From: Sodiomyces alkalinus F11
Lineage: Eukaryota > Ascomycota > Sordariomycetes > Glomerellales > Plectosphaerellaceae
Reading direction: 5' to 3'
Length of the DNA stretch: 64,000 bases
NCBI RefSeq assembly: GCF_003711515.1
Contig: NW_021167079.1
Coordinates: forward strand, 3,894,274 to 3,958,273
Shown: piece after piece, positions 14,431-26,986 of the stretch
How positions within the stretch are numbered: position 1 is the stretch's first letter
How the letters are laid out: every line of letters starts with the position of its first letter
Notes under the pieces: model-generated
What the model was told of the DNA's origin: nothing
The model's input: the letters and a program-made list of their open reading frames with translations, nothing else
The model's database searches: none
Program-made: the position numbers and the translations under genes

Positions 14431-14469
14431 GCGGTCTACGTAACATTAATATCCGAAAAATCACCTATA

Positions 14470-14830
14470 TCCTACGCTATAATTTAATTCTAATTAATCA
14501 CGCTAACCGTACTAGCCGCCTACGTAGCTAATGTAGCCTCCGACTCCGCACGACGGACCTCGGCTTCCTTCCGTTCTAACTCCTTAAGCTATTCTACGCT
14601 TATAAGGTCCTTACGTACTATCTCGACCCCTTTCTCGCGATGTAATCGGCGTATCTTTCGAAGGCGAAGTAAGCGGGCTAAGGCCTCGTTTATTTCCTAT
14701 TAAGCGCGGGCCTCGGCGGCCTTAAGCTCTCGACGGCGAGCTATTAAAACCTCCTCCGCCTACTCCTCCTCGCGCTCGAGACGACGGAGTTCGTCGTGAA
14801 TACGGCTAACTAAAATATACACGGTTAGGA
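14470..14830 (-). pseudogene. antisense coiled-coil ORF of gypsy G1
   Basis: On the minus strand, opposite to pol and just after the chromodomain, a frame encodes a charged, heptad-like helix. Segments include RIHDELRRLEREEE, EINEALARLLRLRK and LKELERKEAEVRRAE. It is interrupted by a few TAG/TAA codons, each readable as a mutated CAG/CAA. The composition (Glu, Arg, Leu, Ala) and the sharp contrast with the surrounding AT-rich sequence argue for former coding. From memory, similar coiled-coil proteins are commonly predicted in fungal genomes, but I cannot check this. Function is unknown. Confidence 0.55.
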
Positions 14831-15180
14831 AGGGAGTAAAGGGGAACAAAGAAAATAACCCACTAGAAGATATAAGAGCCCGCGAAAAGTTATAGGAACG
14901 ACCGATAGAGTAATAAGATAAGCAGCGCCCGATACCGTCTAGGATAAAATAAAGAATCGACCGGTCGAAATAACGCGAGTAAGGCGAAACCTCGAAACCC
15001 TAATCGGTAATAAGAGCGGAAGTTCGAACTCGGTCGAGAGAGGAACGAGAAGTGGCGGTTTTAGCAGAACGTTTCTGCACACGGTCGGGCATAATAGTTA
15101 GCCATAAAGAAAAGAAGAAAAGCAGGGAAGCACTAAACCTAGGGAAACGGCCTACTTATACGACTGCTAGGATAGCGCTT

Positions 15181-15196
15181 GGAAGAGGGGAGGTAA
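15181..15196 (+). promoter_or_regulatory. polypurine tract of gypsy G1
   Basis: GGAAGAGGGGAGGTAA lies directly against the start of the 3' LTR. This fixes the element's plus orientation and is the expected primer site for plus-strand DNA synthesis. Confidence 0.8.
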
Positions 15197-15764
15197 TGTT
15201 ACGGCTAACGGGCCTAATATGCACTAACATAAAGGATACACTAGTATATAATATACTAGGACGGTTAGCGTACTAGGACGTAACTAGAAGATAACTTAGG
15301 AAAAGGGATTACGTGCTCCGGTATATGACCCCGCTAGGAAGAATATATTAGCACCACTAATAAGTATAGGCCAGGGCGCTATAGGGGCTACCTGGGTGGG
15401 TAACTTACTTCATGAATATTCACTAACGGAGAAGTGAATAATAAGTAAACACCTAGTGAACGTTATAGGGTTATTCACCAGGGACCTAGTGAATAATAAG
15501 CTATATATACCAGAGTATCCTAGGTCTTGCTTCTACTAGAGAATAAGATATCGATTAATCTAAGTCGTTACCTAGACTACTATTCTACGCTTAAACCTAC
15601 CTTATAAAGAAGACGCCTAGTCTTTACGACGTAACTACGACTAGACTACTACGAACGATAGTTACTGCTCTTTAGTTGATATCCTCTTCTTATTTTAAAC
15701 TAAAACCTCGACGCTAGTCCCTTATCGTCCGCTATACTATAGAGGACCGGAAGCCGTCGTAATA
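15197..15764 (+). repeat. 3' LTR of gypsy G1
   Basis: 568 bp, direct repeat of 8180-8738, starting TGTTACGG and ending CGTAATA. It is followed by AGCCC, the probable target duplication of AACCC. Confidence 0.9.
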
Positions 15765-16619
15765 AGCCCCTCCGGACCTCGCTGCCTCGCCCTTTACGCT
15801 TAGTACGCTACCCGGTAGTGTAAATAAGAATATACCGTTAAGTGCTATTACTAGTTAGGCCCTAGCGCTACTCGCGTCAATACTAAATATTATAAGTACT
15901 TATACTATACGTATAAATACTCTAAGGTAAGTATACCGGTTATATATAGGGTAACCGTGACTAATAAGCGATATAGCTCCTATCCGCCGCCTATAACACC
16001 CCTAATACGTTATAGGATACCGCTTATACTATAAATAAGGATACTACTAATAAGGATATAAGTTTATACCTGCTTTTCGCTTAGGGGCCTTTATACTAAT
16101 TCTTCTATATAGAATCGCCGCTAATTCTAAGATATCTATAATCGCTTCTAGGTCGCCCTTAGCCTAGCTAAGTTAGGTAAAAGTATTACCGGTCCGTTAT
16201 AGTCCCCCGCTCCTACTATTACCGCCCCCCTTATCGCCGCTCCCGCTCCTCTTACTACTCCCGCTCTCGCCGCCACGCCGCTTACCGCTATCGCTACTTC
16301 TATACGTAGTATAGATAAAACGCTTAAGAATATATCGTAAAAACTAGAGGATAAGAATAACGATATTACTATAATATCGTAAAAGATTTATAACCTCTTT
16401 TACTCTATCCGCTAATTATGTAAGTATTACGTGGCTATAACTCCTTTTACCGCTAATAATAATTCGGGGGTTACTCCTAAGGTTATACTCGCCTTAGCTC
16501 CTTTTTAGGAGGAGTTATAGGTAAGTACTGCTAAGGATAGCGTGGCCTTATAAAAGGAGGAGCTAGAAGAGGGTAAGATTATAGGGGAGTAGGCCGTTTA
16601 TATTATTTAGGTTATTTCG

Positions 16620-19600
16620 GTAGTTTTTAGGATTTTACTTAGTTCTTTCTTACTTATAAGTTAAGTAGCGCGGGGGTACGCCCCTAATACGACTTTGCTC
16701 TTAGTTCTTATTATCCTCGCCGCCGTGTCGGCCTTCTTTCACGTCTATATCTCCTTTATATACTATTATAAAGACCTATTATTTAACTATACTCGGCCGT
16801 GCTTCTTCTTGAATTCGTCAAGCGCTTATATCTCCCGTATACTCTTAAGTAGTTCTTATATTAGTTTTATATAGCCCTTTTATCGTACTAATACCTCGCG
16901 AACCTTACCACGACCTTACCTTCGGGTACAGGCGTAAAGGACTTCCTTTACTACTTACTCCTCCTTTTTATTTAGCCTTTCACGGATTAGTAATAGCTAG
17001 GGGTCTTTTATCGTTTACCCTAATAAGGGGTTATAGTTGGCTTATTATAGGAGATCCACGTAGAAACGGTTATAAATCTACGAGGGGATATCTAGTTCTA
17101 TAATATAAGAGTTAATAACCTTTATAAATTTATACTTATAGTAAAGCTAGGTAAGCTTTTCTAAGGGTTATAGCGAGGAGTAATTACTGATATCTAACTA
17201 TATAAGGTTATCTTTTTTAAATCCTTTAGCAGGGTAGTGCTAACGGTTTACTAACTTCTTTTAGCAGAGTTATATAGCGGCTATTATAGTTTAGACGAAC
17301 TAGGTAGCTTCCTTAAAGCGGCTTAATAAGTTCTACGTGGAAGCCTTATACTTATCGGTCAGCGTAGTCTTATTAACTTAAAGAGGATTTATATAGTACC
17401 CGTATTATAGGAAGAATAGGCTTATTTAGATTATCGAGTTTACCCGGTTATTTAAGGCTAGCTACGCTACCGGTAATAGTGTATTCTAATCGTCTTAGAC
17501 GTAATAGGTATACGCTTATAAGAGGCTTAGACTTCCTAGTTAATATATTTAGGGCCTTTATCCGTTTAAGGGTAGTATACGGTGCTTAGTCGCTATTTAA
17601 TACCAATAAGTTTATAAAAGTATCGCTAAAAGCGGCTAGTTTAGTTTAACCCCTTATCCCTAATAATAGAGTTTAGTATTCTGTAGAACCTATAGTAGTA
17701 GAGTAAGAACCGTTTAGTATAGGCTTTAGTATTTATAGTATTTATCGGTTTTAGCGTTACTAATTTTAAGAGTCGGTCGGTAATTACCTATAGGTATTTA
17801 TACTTACCCTCGCGGGTAGGTAATTAGTCTATTATAAAGTCTATCACGATATCGTAGAAGATTCGCTTTAGTATAGGGAGTAGGCGTAGTAATCCCCTTT
17901 TTATACCCCTTTATATATAGCTAGCTTAGTATATATCGTAATGCCGCACGAATCTTCTAATATCTTAATTTATACCGGGCGAAAAGAACTAATAGGCGAT
18001 TAGGGTAATAGTATTATCCTTACTTAGGTATCCGCCGATTACTAAGTCGTGGATCGCTTATACGAGATAGCCTTATAGCGGGTAACTAATACTATTTTCG
18101 CTATCCCCTAATACCTATAAGCGGTCGCGAAGTATTAGCCGTCCTTAGTTAATTTTATACTCGGCGATCAATATTTTAAGCTCTAGCTTAGGGGGAAAAC
18201 TCCGTTCTCCCGCTACTATTACGGTAAAGGTACCTTAATAACGCCTATTATTAGCCCTAGCTTTATCCTATAATCGCTATAGGTTAGGGTCTACTTCGAA
18301 GACCGTGGTTAACTCCGGTAATATTACCCTTATTAGGTATACTCGGAGGGAGATAGCTATATCGGGGATTACCTAGATATACCTCCCCTGCTTTTAGATA
18401 TCGGAAGAATCCTTAGGTATATCCTACTCTTAAGATAAGAGCGTATCGGCTACGATATTATCGGCCCCTTACCTATACTTTAACACGAAGTTATATTAGC
18501 GAGCTTAGCTACTTAGCGACTCTAGCGCTCGGTTAGGGCTTTTTTAGTTATAAAGTATTTAAGCGTTTTATAATCGGAGTAAATCTAGAATCGGTCGCTA
18601 CTTATAAGCTTAGCTTTCTAAACTTATAGGTAATCTATAATCGCTAGTATCTCGTTATTATAAATCGGGTAGTTATACTTAACGGAGTTAAGATAGTATA
18701 AGTAGTATACGATAATATACCTATATCCTTATTTATCTTTCTATACGAATACGCTACCTAGCATAAACCCTAAGTAATCTATTTCTAGCTAGGTCTTCCT
18801 TCCGGGTTACTATTATTATAGGTAAGGCTTTTCTTAGAACCTCCGCTTTAGCTCCTTAAAGGCTACCTCTTATAGGGGGCCCTAGTAGAATAGAGTATTT
18901 TTCTATATTAGGGCTATAAGTAGCGCTATAATAGCTATAAAGTCGCGGATTAATATTCTATAGAAATTAGCGAACCCTAAGAAACTTTATACTCTAATCG
19001 CGGAGATTAGCGCTTTCTATTCTATAATAGCCTTAAGTTTCTCGGGGTTATAAGATATCCCTTTTTCCGCCGTGACGATAAACCCTAGGTAGTTAACCGT
19101 CTTAACGCTAAACTCGTACTTCTTCGGGTTAAGGTTTAGCTTAGCGTCCACGAGGGTACTAAGCACTCGCCGTACCTTCTCCTTATAGTCTTTATAAGAT
19201 CCGTCTAAGTAGATTAGGACGTTATCTATATACGCAGAGACGAAATCGTTAAGGAACTCCCGTAACGACGAGTTAATATATCGCTAGAACGTCGCGGGCG
19301 CGCCGGTTAACCTAAAAGGGTATACTAGCTACTTAAATAGTCTAAACCGAGTACGGAATACGGTCTTATACTTATGCCTAGGTGCTATCCGTATCTTATA
19401 GAAGGCGGCGATAACGTTTAATTTAGTAAACCACTTTGCTTTAGCTAGATTATATAGGGTTTTTATAATTAGAGGGAGTAACTAACGATGTCGCTAAATA
19501 ATCGTATTTAGGACGTAATAGTCGTAATAACATAGGAGGCTACCTCCAAGCTTCCTTATAAATAGTATAGGCGTGGCGGCAGCTAAGCTATTTATACGAA

Positions 19601-20200
19601 TGAATCCTTTATCTATTAGATCTATTATCGTTTTCCGTAATATAAGGAGCTCTTTACGTGATATATTATAGAGCGGGCCCTATAGTAAGGCTTATTTATT
19701 TCTATTACTATCCTTTGATAAATAGACCTTATATATTATTACCTATATCGAGTTAAGAACTTGATTTTTATCTATTACGGACACCGATACCCGTATCTAT
19801 AACCCTATCTCCTTGTGGCTCCGTAGGTAGTCTTCTTATACCCATTAGAGTAGGTGGCTATAAGGGTATAAGGGTATATCGCGAGGGTTTTTCGGGGGAG
19901 GAGGGAGGTCTTTACGATAAATCTTCGTAGCCGCCGGAGTAACCGCCGGAGCCGTGCTTCCCGAGGCTACCGCCGGGGTTATATTTCCCGAGCCTATTAT
20001 CGGGGCCGGAGATTTAAGTGGTTATAGTAAACGCTGCTATAGCGTTATAGTAGTAGTCCTTTTTAACCCTAATTTACTTAGCGGAGTCCTATCTAAGGTG
20101 CCTATATTTAGGGTATAGCGGCTAGCATTAAACGTAGCTACCTAAAAATCTCTTTTCTAGCTATCTCTTTACCGAATTAGTCGCGCTCCTCTATCTATAA
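16620..20200 (-). pseudogene. gypsy G2 pol relic
   Basis: On the minus strand: protease region near 20160-19870, then RT with FIRKLGGSL near 19560, PFRLTGAPATF near 19320-19290 and AYIDNVLIY near 19236-19210 (DD altered to DN), then SFLGFANFYR near 18986-18960, followed by RNase H and integrase to about 16650. The RT resembles that of G3, so the two belong to related gypsy families. Stops are of the RIP type throughout. Confidence 0.85.
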
Positions 20201-20339
20201 GGAGTCCTATAGCTGTAACTATAGAGGTATCGTAACACCGTAATCCTTTATCTATAAGAAATTCTACGGCTATAACCATAAAGGATTCACGATTTCTTAA
20301 TAGCACGGGTACTATTAGCGCTATAACCGATAACGGGGT

Positions 20340-21502
20340 TATCAATAGAGTAGGAAGTAGTGAACCGGGCGGCTATAAACGGTAGTTAAGCGTTATACCG
20401 GCTAAGTCACACTATTTATAACCTAAATCTTATCTATCTAGACTTAAGATAGCCTCCTCTGCCCCCTTATAGCCGGGTATTACGGATTATAACCTTAATA
20501 GTAATGCCGTCGAGGAAAAGGATCCGGGGGGAACTAGCTCCAGTAAGGGGTTAAATTCAAAATAAGCAGTTATATAAAGGGGGGGGTCCTTAGCTTATAG
20601 GTCTATAAACTGCCGTGAATCTCTAGCCCTCTCCTACTTAATCTAACTTATTAGATCTTTTATTTATTCCTCGGTTAATTAACGGAGGTTATCCTTAAAG
20701 GCATTAATATCGCTGTTAAAAAAGGCGTATTCGTTAAAGTATATATTACATATACGTATAATGCGGTTATAATAGTATAGGCTAGGCACCTAGATACGGA
20801 AGATATTAGTGGAGTCGTAGCCGACAAGGTAGCCAATATAGGTATAAGGAGCGATACGATTTCATAGCTTATTAGCGCTCTTTTAGACGTCCTTAGTTAT
20901 TACGTACGCTTTATAACTATTGGCTCGAAGATATAATAAAATCGGCGTCCTTTTACAGAGGACCTTATATAGCGTTTTCTAATCCTTATTATCATAATGC
21001 TTGCGTGATATACGGTTATAGATATACGCGACCGTGGGAATAGCCTTAGGCTATATAAAGGGCGGCAGTTTTACGTGGATATTTATCGTATAACTGTTTA
21101 AGATCACCACGGTAGTAGTACGTTCGGCTCCCCTGTTCTACGTTTAACTATTAGCAGCAGATACCTCTTGAAGAATACCCTCTTAGCGTAGGAATTAGGT
21201 GATATCGTGGGATTAAGTTGGCTTATTATTCGCTTCGAGAATACGCACTTTATAGCCTAATTAACGGTCTACCTAGGCGAGGAAATCCTTAATTATTATA
21301 AGGATATCCGTAGTAAGTTTACTCTTTATAACATAGATAGCCGTAAAGCTACTATAATAGTCGGTGAAAAATATAAACCGCGAATCGTTATCGGATATTC
21401 GTTTACAATCTATAAAGTCTATTACCCACTGTTCTCTTTTATAGGTAGGTACGGTATAAGGGCGCCTACTAATATACCATTTTATTTTTATAAGCTTATA
21501 GG
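20340..21502 (-). mobile_element. Ty1/copia relic D, downstream part (integrase C-terminal half)
   Basis: On the minus strand the translation shows a copia integrase end with GYLVGYDSTNIFRIWVPS near 20850-20790, followed by NIYFNEYAFF. It stops abruptly at 21502, where gypsy G3 begins. The missing upstream part (GAG-pre-integrase) is found beyond G3 from 28937. Copia RT is not seen to the left, so the downstream end is lost near the G2 border. Confidence 0.75.
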
Positions 21503-21717
21503 TATTATGGGTTGACCCCGATATAGAGGATGCGGCTATACTCCGGATCTTCCTAACTACACGCTTACTTAACGGACCTATATCGCTAAGTTATCACTAC
21601 CTCATAGCTAGCCTAGCGCTATAGACTTTTCTCCTTTTTCCTTCATTCTTCCTTAGTTCTAGATAATCTATTATTACGACCTTACTTAGTACCACGACCT
21701 ATAATTAGTCGTTTATA
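21503..21717 (+). repeat. 5' LTR of gypsy G3
   Basis: 215 bp. It starts TATTATGGG and ends TCGTTTATA, RIP forms of TGTTACGGG and TCGTTCACA as preserved in the solo LTR at 22732. Confidence 0.9.
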
Positions 21718-21724
21718 TATCTAG

Positions 21725-23300
21725 AACTTAGCGATACCTATACGCTACGCTAGCCATAGATTAGGATCCTAACACTACCGCCTAGTAACCTATTAGAATT
21801 AAATAGGTCGTAAAGTGGATAAACTAACGGTTCGAAGAAAACGACTAAGCCCTAAATATAAGGCTAGGCCCTCTTTATAAATAATATACCAATTTAACGT
21901 AAGACTCGCTCCGATATAAGAATATTACTCGGAAATACACTAGTTTATAGACCGATAACGCGCGAGAGAAAAAGCTAATAGGCGATAACGCCTATTAGTC
22001 AAATAGCTTATAGCCCGGCTCCTAGGATCGCCTACTCCGTAAAACCTAAGTATTCCGGCTACCTTATAGACCCCGATAATTCTTATACTAATAGAGTCTA
22101 CCCTATTACCGGTTCTATCGTTAGCGCTATAGCCGATAATAATAATAATCGCCCCGACCTTAACGGCGGCACCCTATAAGACTATTAATAGCCTAGTAAA
22201 GTTCTTAGGCAAGCGAGTATACTATAGCATATAGGCCTACACGATACACCAGAAACTTATAATCGATAGCGATTTATTCTAGAATAATACATAAGCTTAG
22301 TACACGATTTATAATTACCTAGAGCCCGAAGTATAATAGGTTATATCGCCCTCTATAAAAGCGATAGGCCGGGTAAGCTTATAGACCCTAACGACTTTAT
22401 AGCATATCTTAATCGTACTTACCTTAACCCTATAGAATAATCACAGGCTGCCTAAGCCTTACGTATAATTCGTTAATAAACCGATAAGTTATTCGCCGCC
22501 TTCCTACCCCGTTATAAAAGATAGATCGCCTTTACGGATAGTACTAAATAGAAAGCCACCGTATAGATTGTATTCCTTAAAGGAGCGATTACCTTATAAC
22601 TTAGGGATAAACTTATCTCCGCCCGAATCCTTATTAACCACTATACTACGTGGGTTAACGGCGTATAAGAGATCGCCGGGAAACTTAAAGGTTATTAGTT
22701 TAAATAAAACTACGATAAATACGCTTAAGATTGTTACGGGTTGACCCCGATACAAGGGATCCGGCTATACTCCGGATCTTCTTGACTGTGCGCTTAGTCA
22801 ATGCACCCATATCGCCTAGTCATCGCTACCTTGTAGCCAGCCTAGCGCTGCAGACTTTTCTCCTTTTCCTTCTTCCTTCCTTAGTTCTAGATAATCTATT
22901 ATTACGACCTCACTTGGTGCCACGACCAGTGACCAGTCGTTCACAAAGATTATATAACCGCGAAGAAGGATACAAATAGCGATATAAAGATAAGTAAAGT
23001 AAACCGTGTTAGCGATAGGAAGGTAAAGTAAAAGACTCGGATATACTATAACTATAATAAGAAGGGGTATATCGCGCGGAACTATAAAAAGCTAAAGGAA
23101 AACTAAGATATAGTCCGGAAGGGTTAAAGAGTCTTACGCGAAGGATTATAATAAAAGCGGGGATAAGTCGACTAATAAGGATAACTTAGAAAAAGAATAG
23201 CTTTACCGCGAAAATAGGTGTTAGAGCTAATAGCTATAATATAGCGGGAGTAAAAAGCGTTTAAAATATATATTAGTAATAACCCGGCACTTATAGTAGC
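21725..23300 (+). pseudogene. gypsy G3 gag relic, interrupted by a solo LTR
   Basis: Plus-strand gag-like translation at 21725-22726 resumes after the solo LTR at about 22951. The zinc knuckle is at 23044-23085 and reads YYNYNKKGYIARNY: all four presumed ligands (Cys, Cys, His, Cys) are now Tyr. TGY to TAY and CAY to TAY are both RIP-type changes, so one process explains all four. Confidence 0.7.
22732..22945 (+). repeat. solo LTR of the G3 family, with target duplication AAGAT
   Basis: 214 bp from TGTTACGGG to TCGTTCACA, flanked by AAGAT at 22727-22731 and 22946-22950. It keeps many CpA/TpG sites that are mutated in the two G3 LTRs. So it inserted after the main RIP episode, or was too short to be targeted. 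The solo form implies LTR-LTR deletion of a full element. Confidence 0.93.
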
Positions 23301-23439
23301 TAGAGTAGATAAATAGCGTATCCTCGCCCTTATCAATACTAGTTATAACTACTATACTATTATAAGCAAATAGTTTACCTAGAGACTCTAATTACTATTA
23401 GTCGATAAGACGAATCGATTACTAAATAGCTTCTTAGAA

Positions 23440-26400
23440 GCTACTAAGACTATTAGTAGTATAGGGATCGCTATTTATAAGCTTAAAATTGGCGGCTACC
23501 CGTAAATGATATTCGTATATATAATACCCGGGCTTAATTAAGACGTAATCCTCGGGAAGCCCTAGATAGAATAAAACGATATAATATACTACGCTAAAGA
23601 TAAATAGCTTTACCACGGAGTAGCCGGATTAAATATTTAACTTTATTATAAAAAGGAACCTACCGGAGTATAAGCTATCCACAACGCCTATTTAGTTATT
23701 AGATCTATATTCGCGGGTATTATTCGACGACTATAACGGAAGGGTAAGGAGGTCTTAATTTAGGGAGTAAGCTTAAAGAATATCCAAAAAGCGTTATATA
23801 AGAAATAATTAGCGGACCCGAAGGACTTTATACCCGAAGAGCTATTACGAGAATTCGGTGACTTATTTACGTCTAATAAGGCTAATTAATTACTGCTATA
23901 CTAACTAGGAGTTAACTATAAGGTAGACCTTCTACCCGGGAATAACGGTAAGGAATTATCATTTCCCTAAGGGCCGCTCTATAATATATTAAAAGAGAAA
24001 CTCCTAGTATTACGGAAAATACTTACCGACTTAATAGATAAGGGATTTATCCGTGCTAGTGGTTCGGAAGCCGTGGCTCCTATCCTTTTTATAAGGAAGC
24101 TAGGCGGAGGACTTCGATTTTATTACGATTATTAAGCGTTAAATATAATTACTAAGTAAGATTATTATCTACTCCCCCTAATCGATAAAATACTATAAAA
24201 CGTAAGCTAAGTAAAATAGGTTATAAAGCTTAACGTAATCGCCGCCTTTTATAAGATTAGGATAGCTTTAGAACACAAATATAAGACTATATTCTAAACT
24301 CGGTTTAGGCTTTTCGAATAGCTTATCTGCTTATTTAGCCTCAATAAGGCCCCCGTGACTTTTTAGCGATATATTAATAAAACGCTATAACGCTTCCTAG
24401 ATAACTTTATTACCGTTTATATTAACGATATCCTAGTTTACTCTAATAAGAGTTAGGCTAATTATAAGGCGAAGGTAAAATAAGTACTCCGCGCGCTTGC
24501 GGACGCCGGCCTAAACCTAGATCCGTTAAAGTACGATTTTGGCGTAAAGATAGTAAAATACCTAGGATGTATAATTACCACGGGGAAAGGCGTATTATAT
24601 AACCTAGAGAAGTTATATGTTATTTATAAGTAGGAAACGCCTATAACGGTTAAGGGTATATAAAGCTTTCTAGGGTTCACGAATTATTACCGAATCTCTA
24701 TTAAGGACTTTTCGGGGATCTCGGCCCTGTTAATAGTATTAACTAAGAAAGACTATATCTTTTGATAGGGTCCAAAGGAAAAAACGGCTTTTCGCGAGCT
24801 AAAGGCGAGGTTCTAAAAAGGACCGATACTATAATAGTAGGACCTAATAAATAAGATATTTATTAAGACGGATTATTCGGGGTTTACTCTTAGGGGTAGC
24901 CTAATATAAGAAGACGCGGATAAAAATCGCTATATAATCGTATACTACTTTTATAAACTTAATAGAGCGGAATATAATTACTTAATCTATAATAAGGAAA
25001 TACTAGCGATTATAAGTTATTTACTAATATAATAGGCTAAGTTTATTAGTTATACGTAATTTATAGTCCTCTCTAAGTATAAGGCCCTTAAATACTTTAT
25101 AATAAAGCGAATATTTACTAAACAACAAAGCTAATAGGCCGGCGAGCTTATATAGTTCGATTTTATACTTAAGTATTAGAAGAGAAAGGATAACGTGATA
25201 GCGGACGCCCTCTTATATTAATAGTAAAATAAGCCTTAAGATATAACAGATAAATAGTATTAATTCTATTATATTTAATTAATCCCTAATACCGCTATTC
25301 TACTTAGTATTTGCTATATTAATAGCAGTTAAATACTCTTTAAGGCGGACTAAGAGCTATAGTAATTATAGAATAAGACGCTCATAACCGATAAATAGTA
25401 TTAAGGAGCCTTATCCGCGGTTATTAAAAAAGAATAGTAGTTCTTACTATTATTAGAATTAAAGCTATAAATAGCCGAGTACTTAGTCTCTACGACTAGG
25501 TTATTACTATTCCGTGACCGAATTTAGATACCCGGGTCTATTAAAGGGTCGATATTATAAGGGAGGATCGTCTAGTTAATTTATAACTTAGTAATCGGAG
25601 GATACCCTAAATATAAAAACAGTATCGCCTTAGTAGTATATCGCTGTTTCTAGCTAAGGATACATTAGGATATCCGACGATTTATCCGGAACTACGATAT
25701 CTACGGAAAGGGGTATATATAGAGAAATATAAAATAAGGCCTTTTACGCCCCCTCCTAGTACTAGAATAAATATAGAGCGACCTATTAATAGACTTTATA
25801 ACGGACCTACTACTAGCTGGCGAGAAGAAGGCGTATTACTTTTAGCTTATTATAGACCGTTTAACTAAGGATATAATATTAGAAGCGATAGAGATAATAG
25901 AAGCCGAAGCTTACGCGGAATAGTTCCTATACTACTATCGCCGGTTCCACGGAATACCTAAGTTAATTATTAGTAACTAAGGTTCGAACTAGATAAGTAG
26001 GTTCTAAAAGCACTTTTACGAGCTTACACGAATATTACGTAAGCTTAGCACGGTATACTACCTCTAGACTAATAGAGTAATAAAGCGTATAAACTAAGAA
26101 GTATAAGCTTATTTATAAGCTTTTATCTATTACGTTTAGGATAACTAGGATCGCCTATTACCTATAGTATAATTAGTCCTAAATAACTATAAAAGCTCCA
26201 CGATAGGGTTTAGTCCTTTTTTCTTAGAATATAGCTACTACGTTAATCCAATTTAGATAACCGAGGAGCCCCTTATAGAACCTAGAGTATTAGCGGCCTA
26301 TAACCTACTATACTATTTATAGGAAACGACTATATTCGCCTAGGCCGTGATTATATTAATATAGCTTAGAAATAAGGAGTCTACTAACTAATATTGTATA

Positions 26401-26950
26401 CTAGCTAAGCGTTTTAATGTTAACGACTTAGTTTAGTTATTATTAGCTAATTATTCGACTCCGCCATTATTATAAAAGCTTAACTAGCTTTATTATAAAT
26501 ACTGAGTTATAAAGATAATTAGCCTATATATAATTAAGCTCGCTATACTATTATAGATCTACTCCTAATTCTATATAGACTTATTATATTATGCGGGCGA
26601 TAACCCCTTTCCAGGATAGGTAGTAGATAACCCCAAACTACCGCTTATTCGAGAAATAACTTATAGTAAAGAATAGGAAGTCGAGGCAATCCTTTACGCG
26701 AGGATAAAAAGGTAAGGTAGGGGATTAAGATATAAAGTACTAGTATAATAGGTAGAATACTATAAGCCTATATAGGAACCGCTAGAACTATTATCGTAAA
26801 CACGGGTATTTAATAAGTTTAAAGGGAAATTCGGGTTCGTAATAACGAATAATAGCCTAGTAGATACCTTCGCGCTATTACGATATAGGAACCAATATAT
26901 AAGCGATCGTATCGCGATAATTATAAGGGAGTAAGAGTCGGATTTAGTTT
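23440..26950 (+). pseudogene. gypsy G3 pol relic
   Basis: Plus-strand motifs: RT with FIRKLGGGLRFYYDY near 24090-24135, TVYINDILVYS near 24412-24445 (DD altered to ND), SFLGFTNYYR near 24667-24697, RNase H start near 24860, integrase catalytic region near 25780-26000 with LIIDRLTKDII, and a GFSPFFLEYSYY block near 26210. Substitution of a catalytic Asp and many Gln-to-stop changes make it dead. Confidence 0.88.
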
Positions 26951-26986
26951 AGGCCGGATAAGCCCCGCGCCTTAGCCACGCTTAAT

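Larger units (their letters stand above)
8180..15764 (+). mobile_element. Ty3/gypsy chromovirus-type element G1, near full length
   Basis: Two LTRs (8180-8738 and 15197-15764) in direct orientation start TGTTACGG and end CGTAATA (a RIP form of CGTAACA). Flanks are AACCC and AGCCC, a likely target duplication. Between them lie gag, protease, RT/RNase H, a gap of N, integrase with a C-terminal chromodomain, then an antisense coiled-coil frame, and a purine tract abutting the 3' LTR. The gag-pol order with a chromodomain puts it among chromodomain-bearing gypsy elements of fungi (MAGGY/Pyret-like). All frames carry RIP stops. Confidence 0.9.
7860..16600 (+). pseudogene. antisense ORF of gypsy G2 (basic, formerly Cys-rich), split by G1
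   Basis: On the plus strand, opposite to G2 pol, a frame is open except for TAG/TAA codons at Gln-like positions. It runs 7860-8179 and resumes at about 15770-16600 after the G1 insertion. Across the junction it reads PPPPKKRRAPKNPSG, followed by a segment in which Cys and probable Cys-to-Tyr positions are regularly spaced. A similar arrangement (PPLKKKKSAG then PPKHPPC and spaced Cys/Tyr) occurs in the antisense frame of G3 near 28080-28100. The similarity to G3 supports a real, once-coding frame. Function is unknown. RIP has closed it. Confidence 0.5.
7349..20300 (-). mobile_element. Ty3/gypsy element G2, interrupted by G1 and 5'-truncated
   Basis: From right to left on the minus strand: protease and RT/RNase H/integrase (about 20200 to 16620), then a region with an antisense reading frame (16600-15765, continuing at 8179-7860 beyond the G1 insertion), then a polypurine tract and LTR-like end (7349-7468). 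G1 sits inside it with near-identical 5-bp flanks (AACCC at 8175-8179, AGCCC at 15765-15769, differing by one RIP-type change). No gag or 5' LTR was found to the right of 20200, so the 5' end is lost or hidden in the adjoining copia relic. Confidence 0.7.

Noticed and set aside
15052..15276. 74-codon open frame on the plus strand
   Set aside because: Lies across the end of G1 and its 3' LTR. Chance frame in less mutated repeat DNA.
22731..22979. 82-codon open frame on the plus strand
   Set aside because: Contained in the solo LTR at 22732-22945, so it is not a gene.
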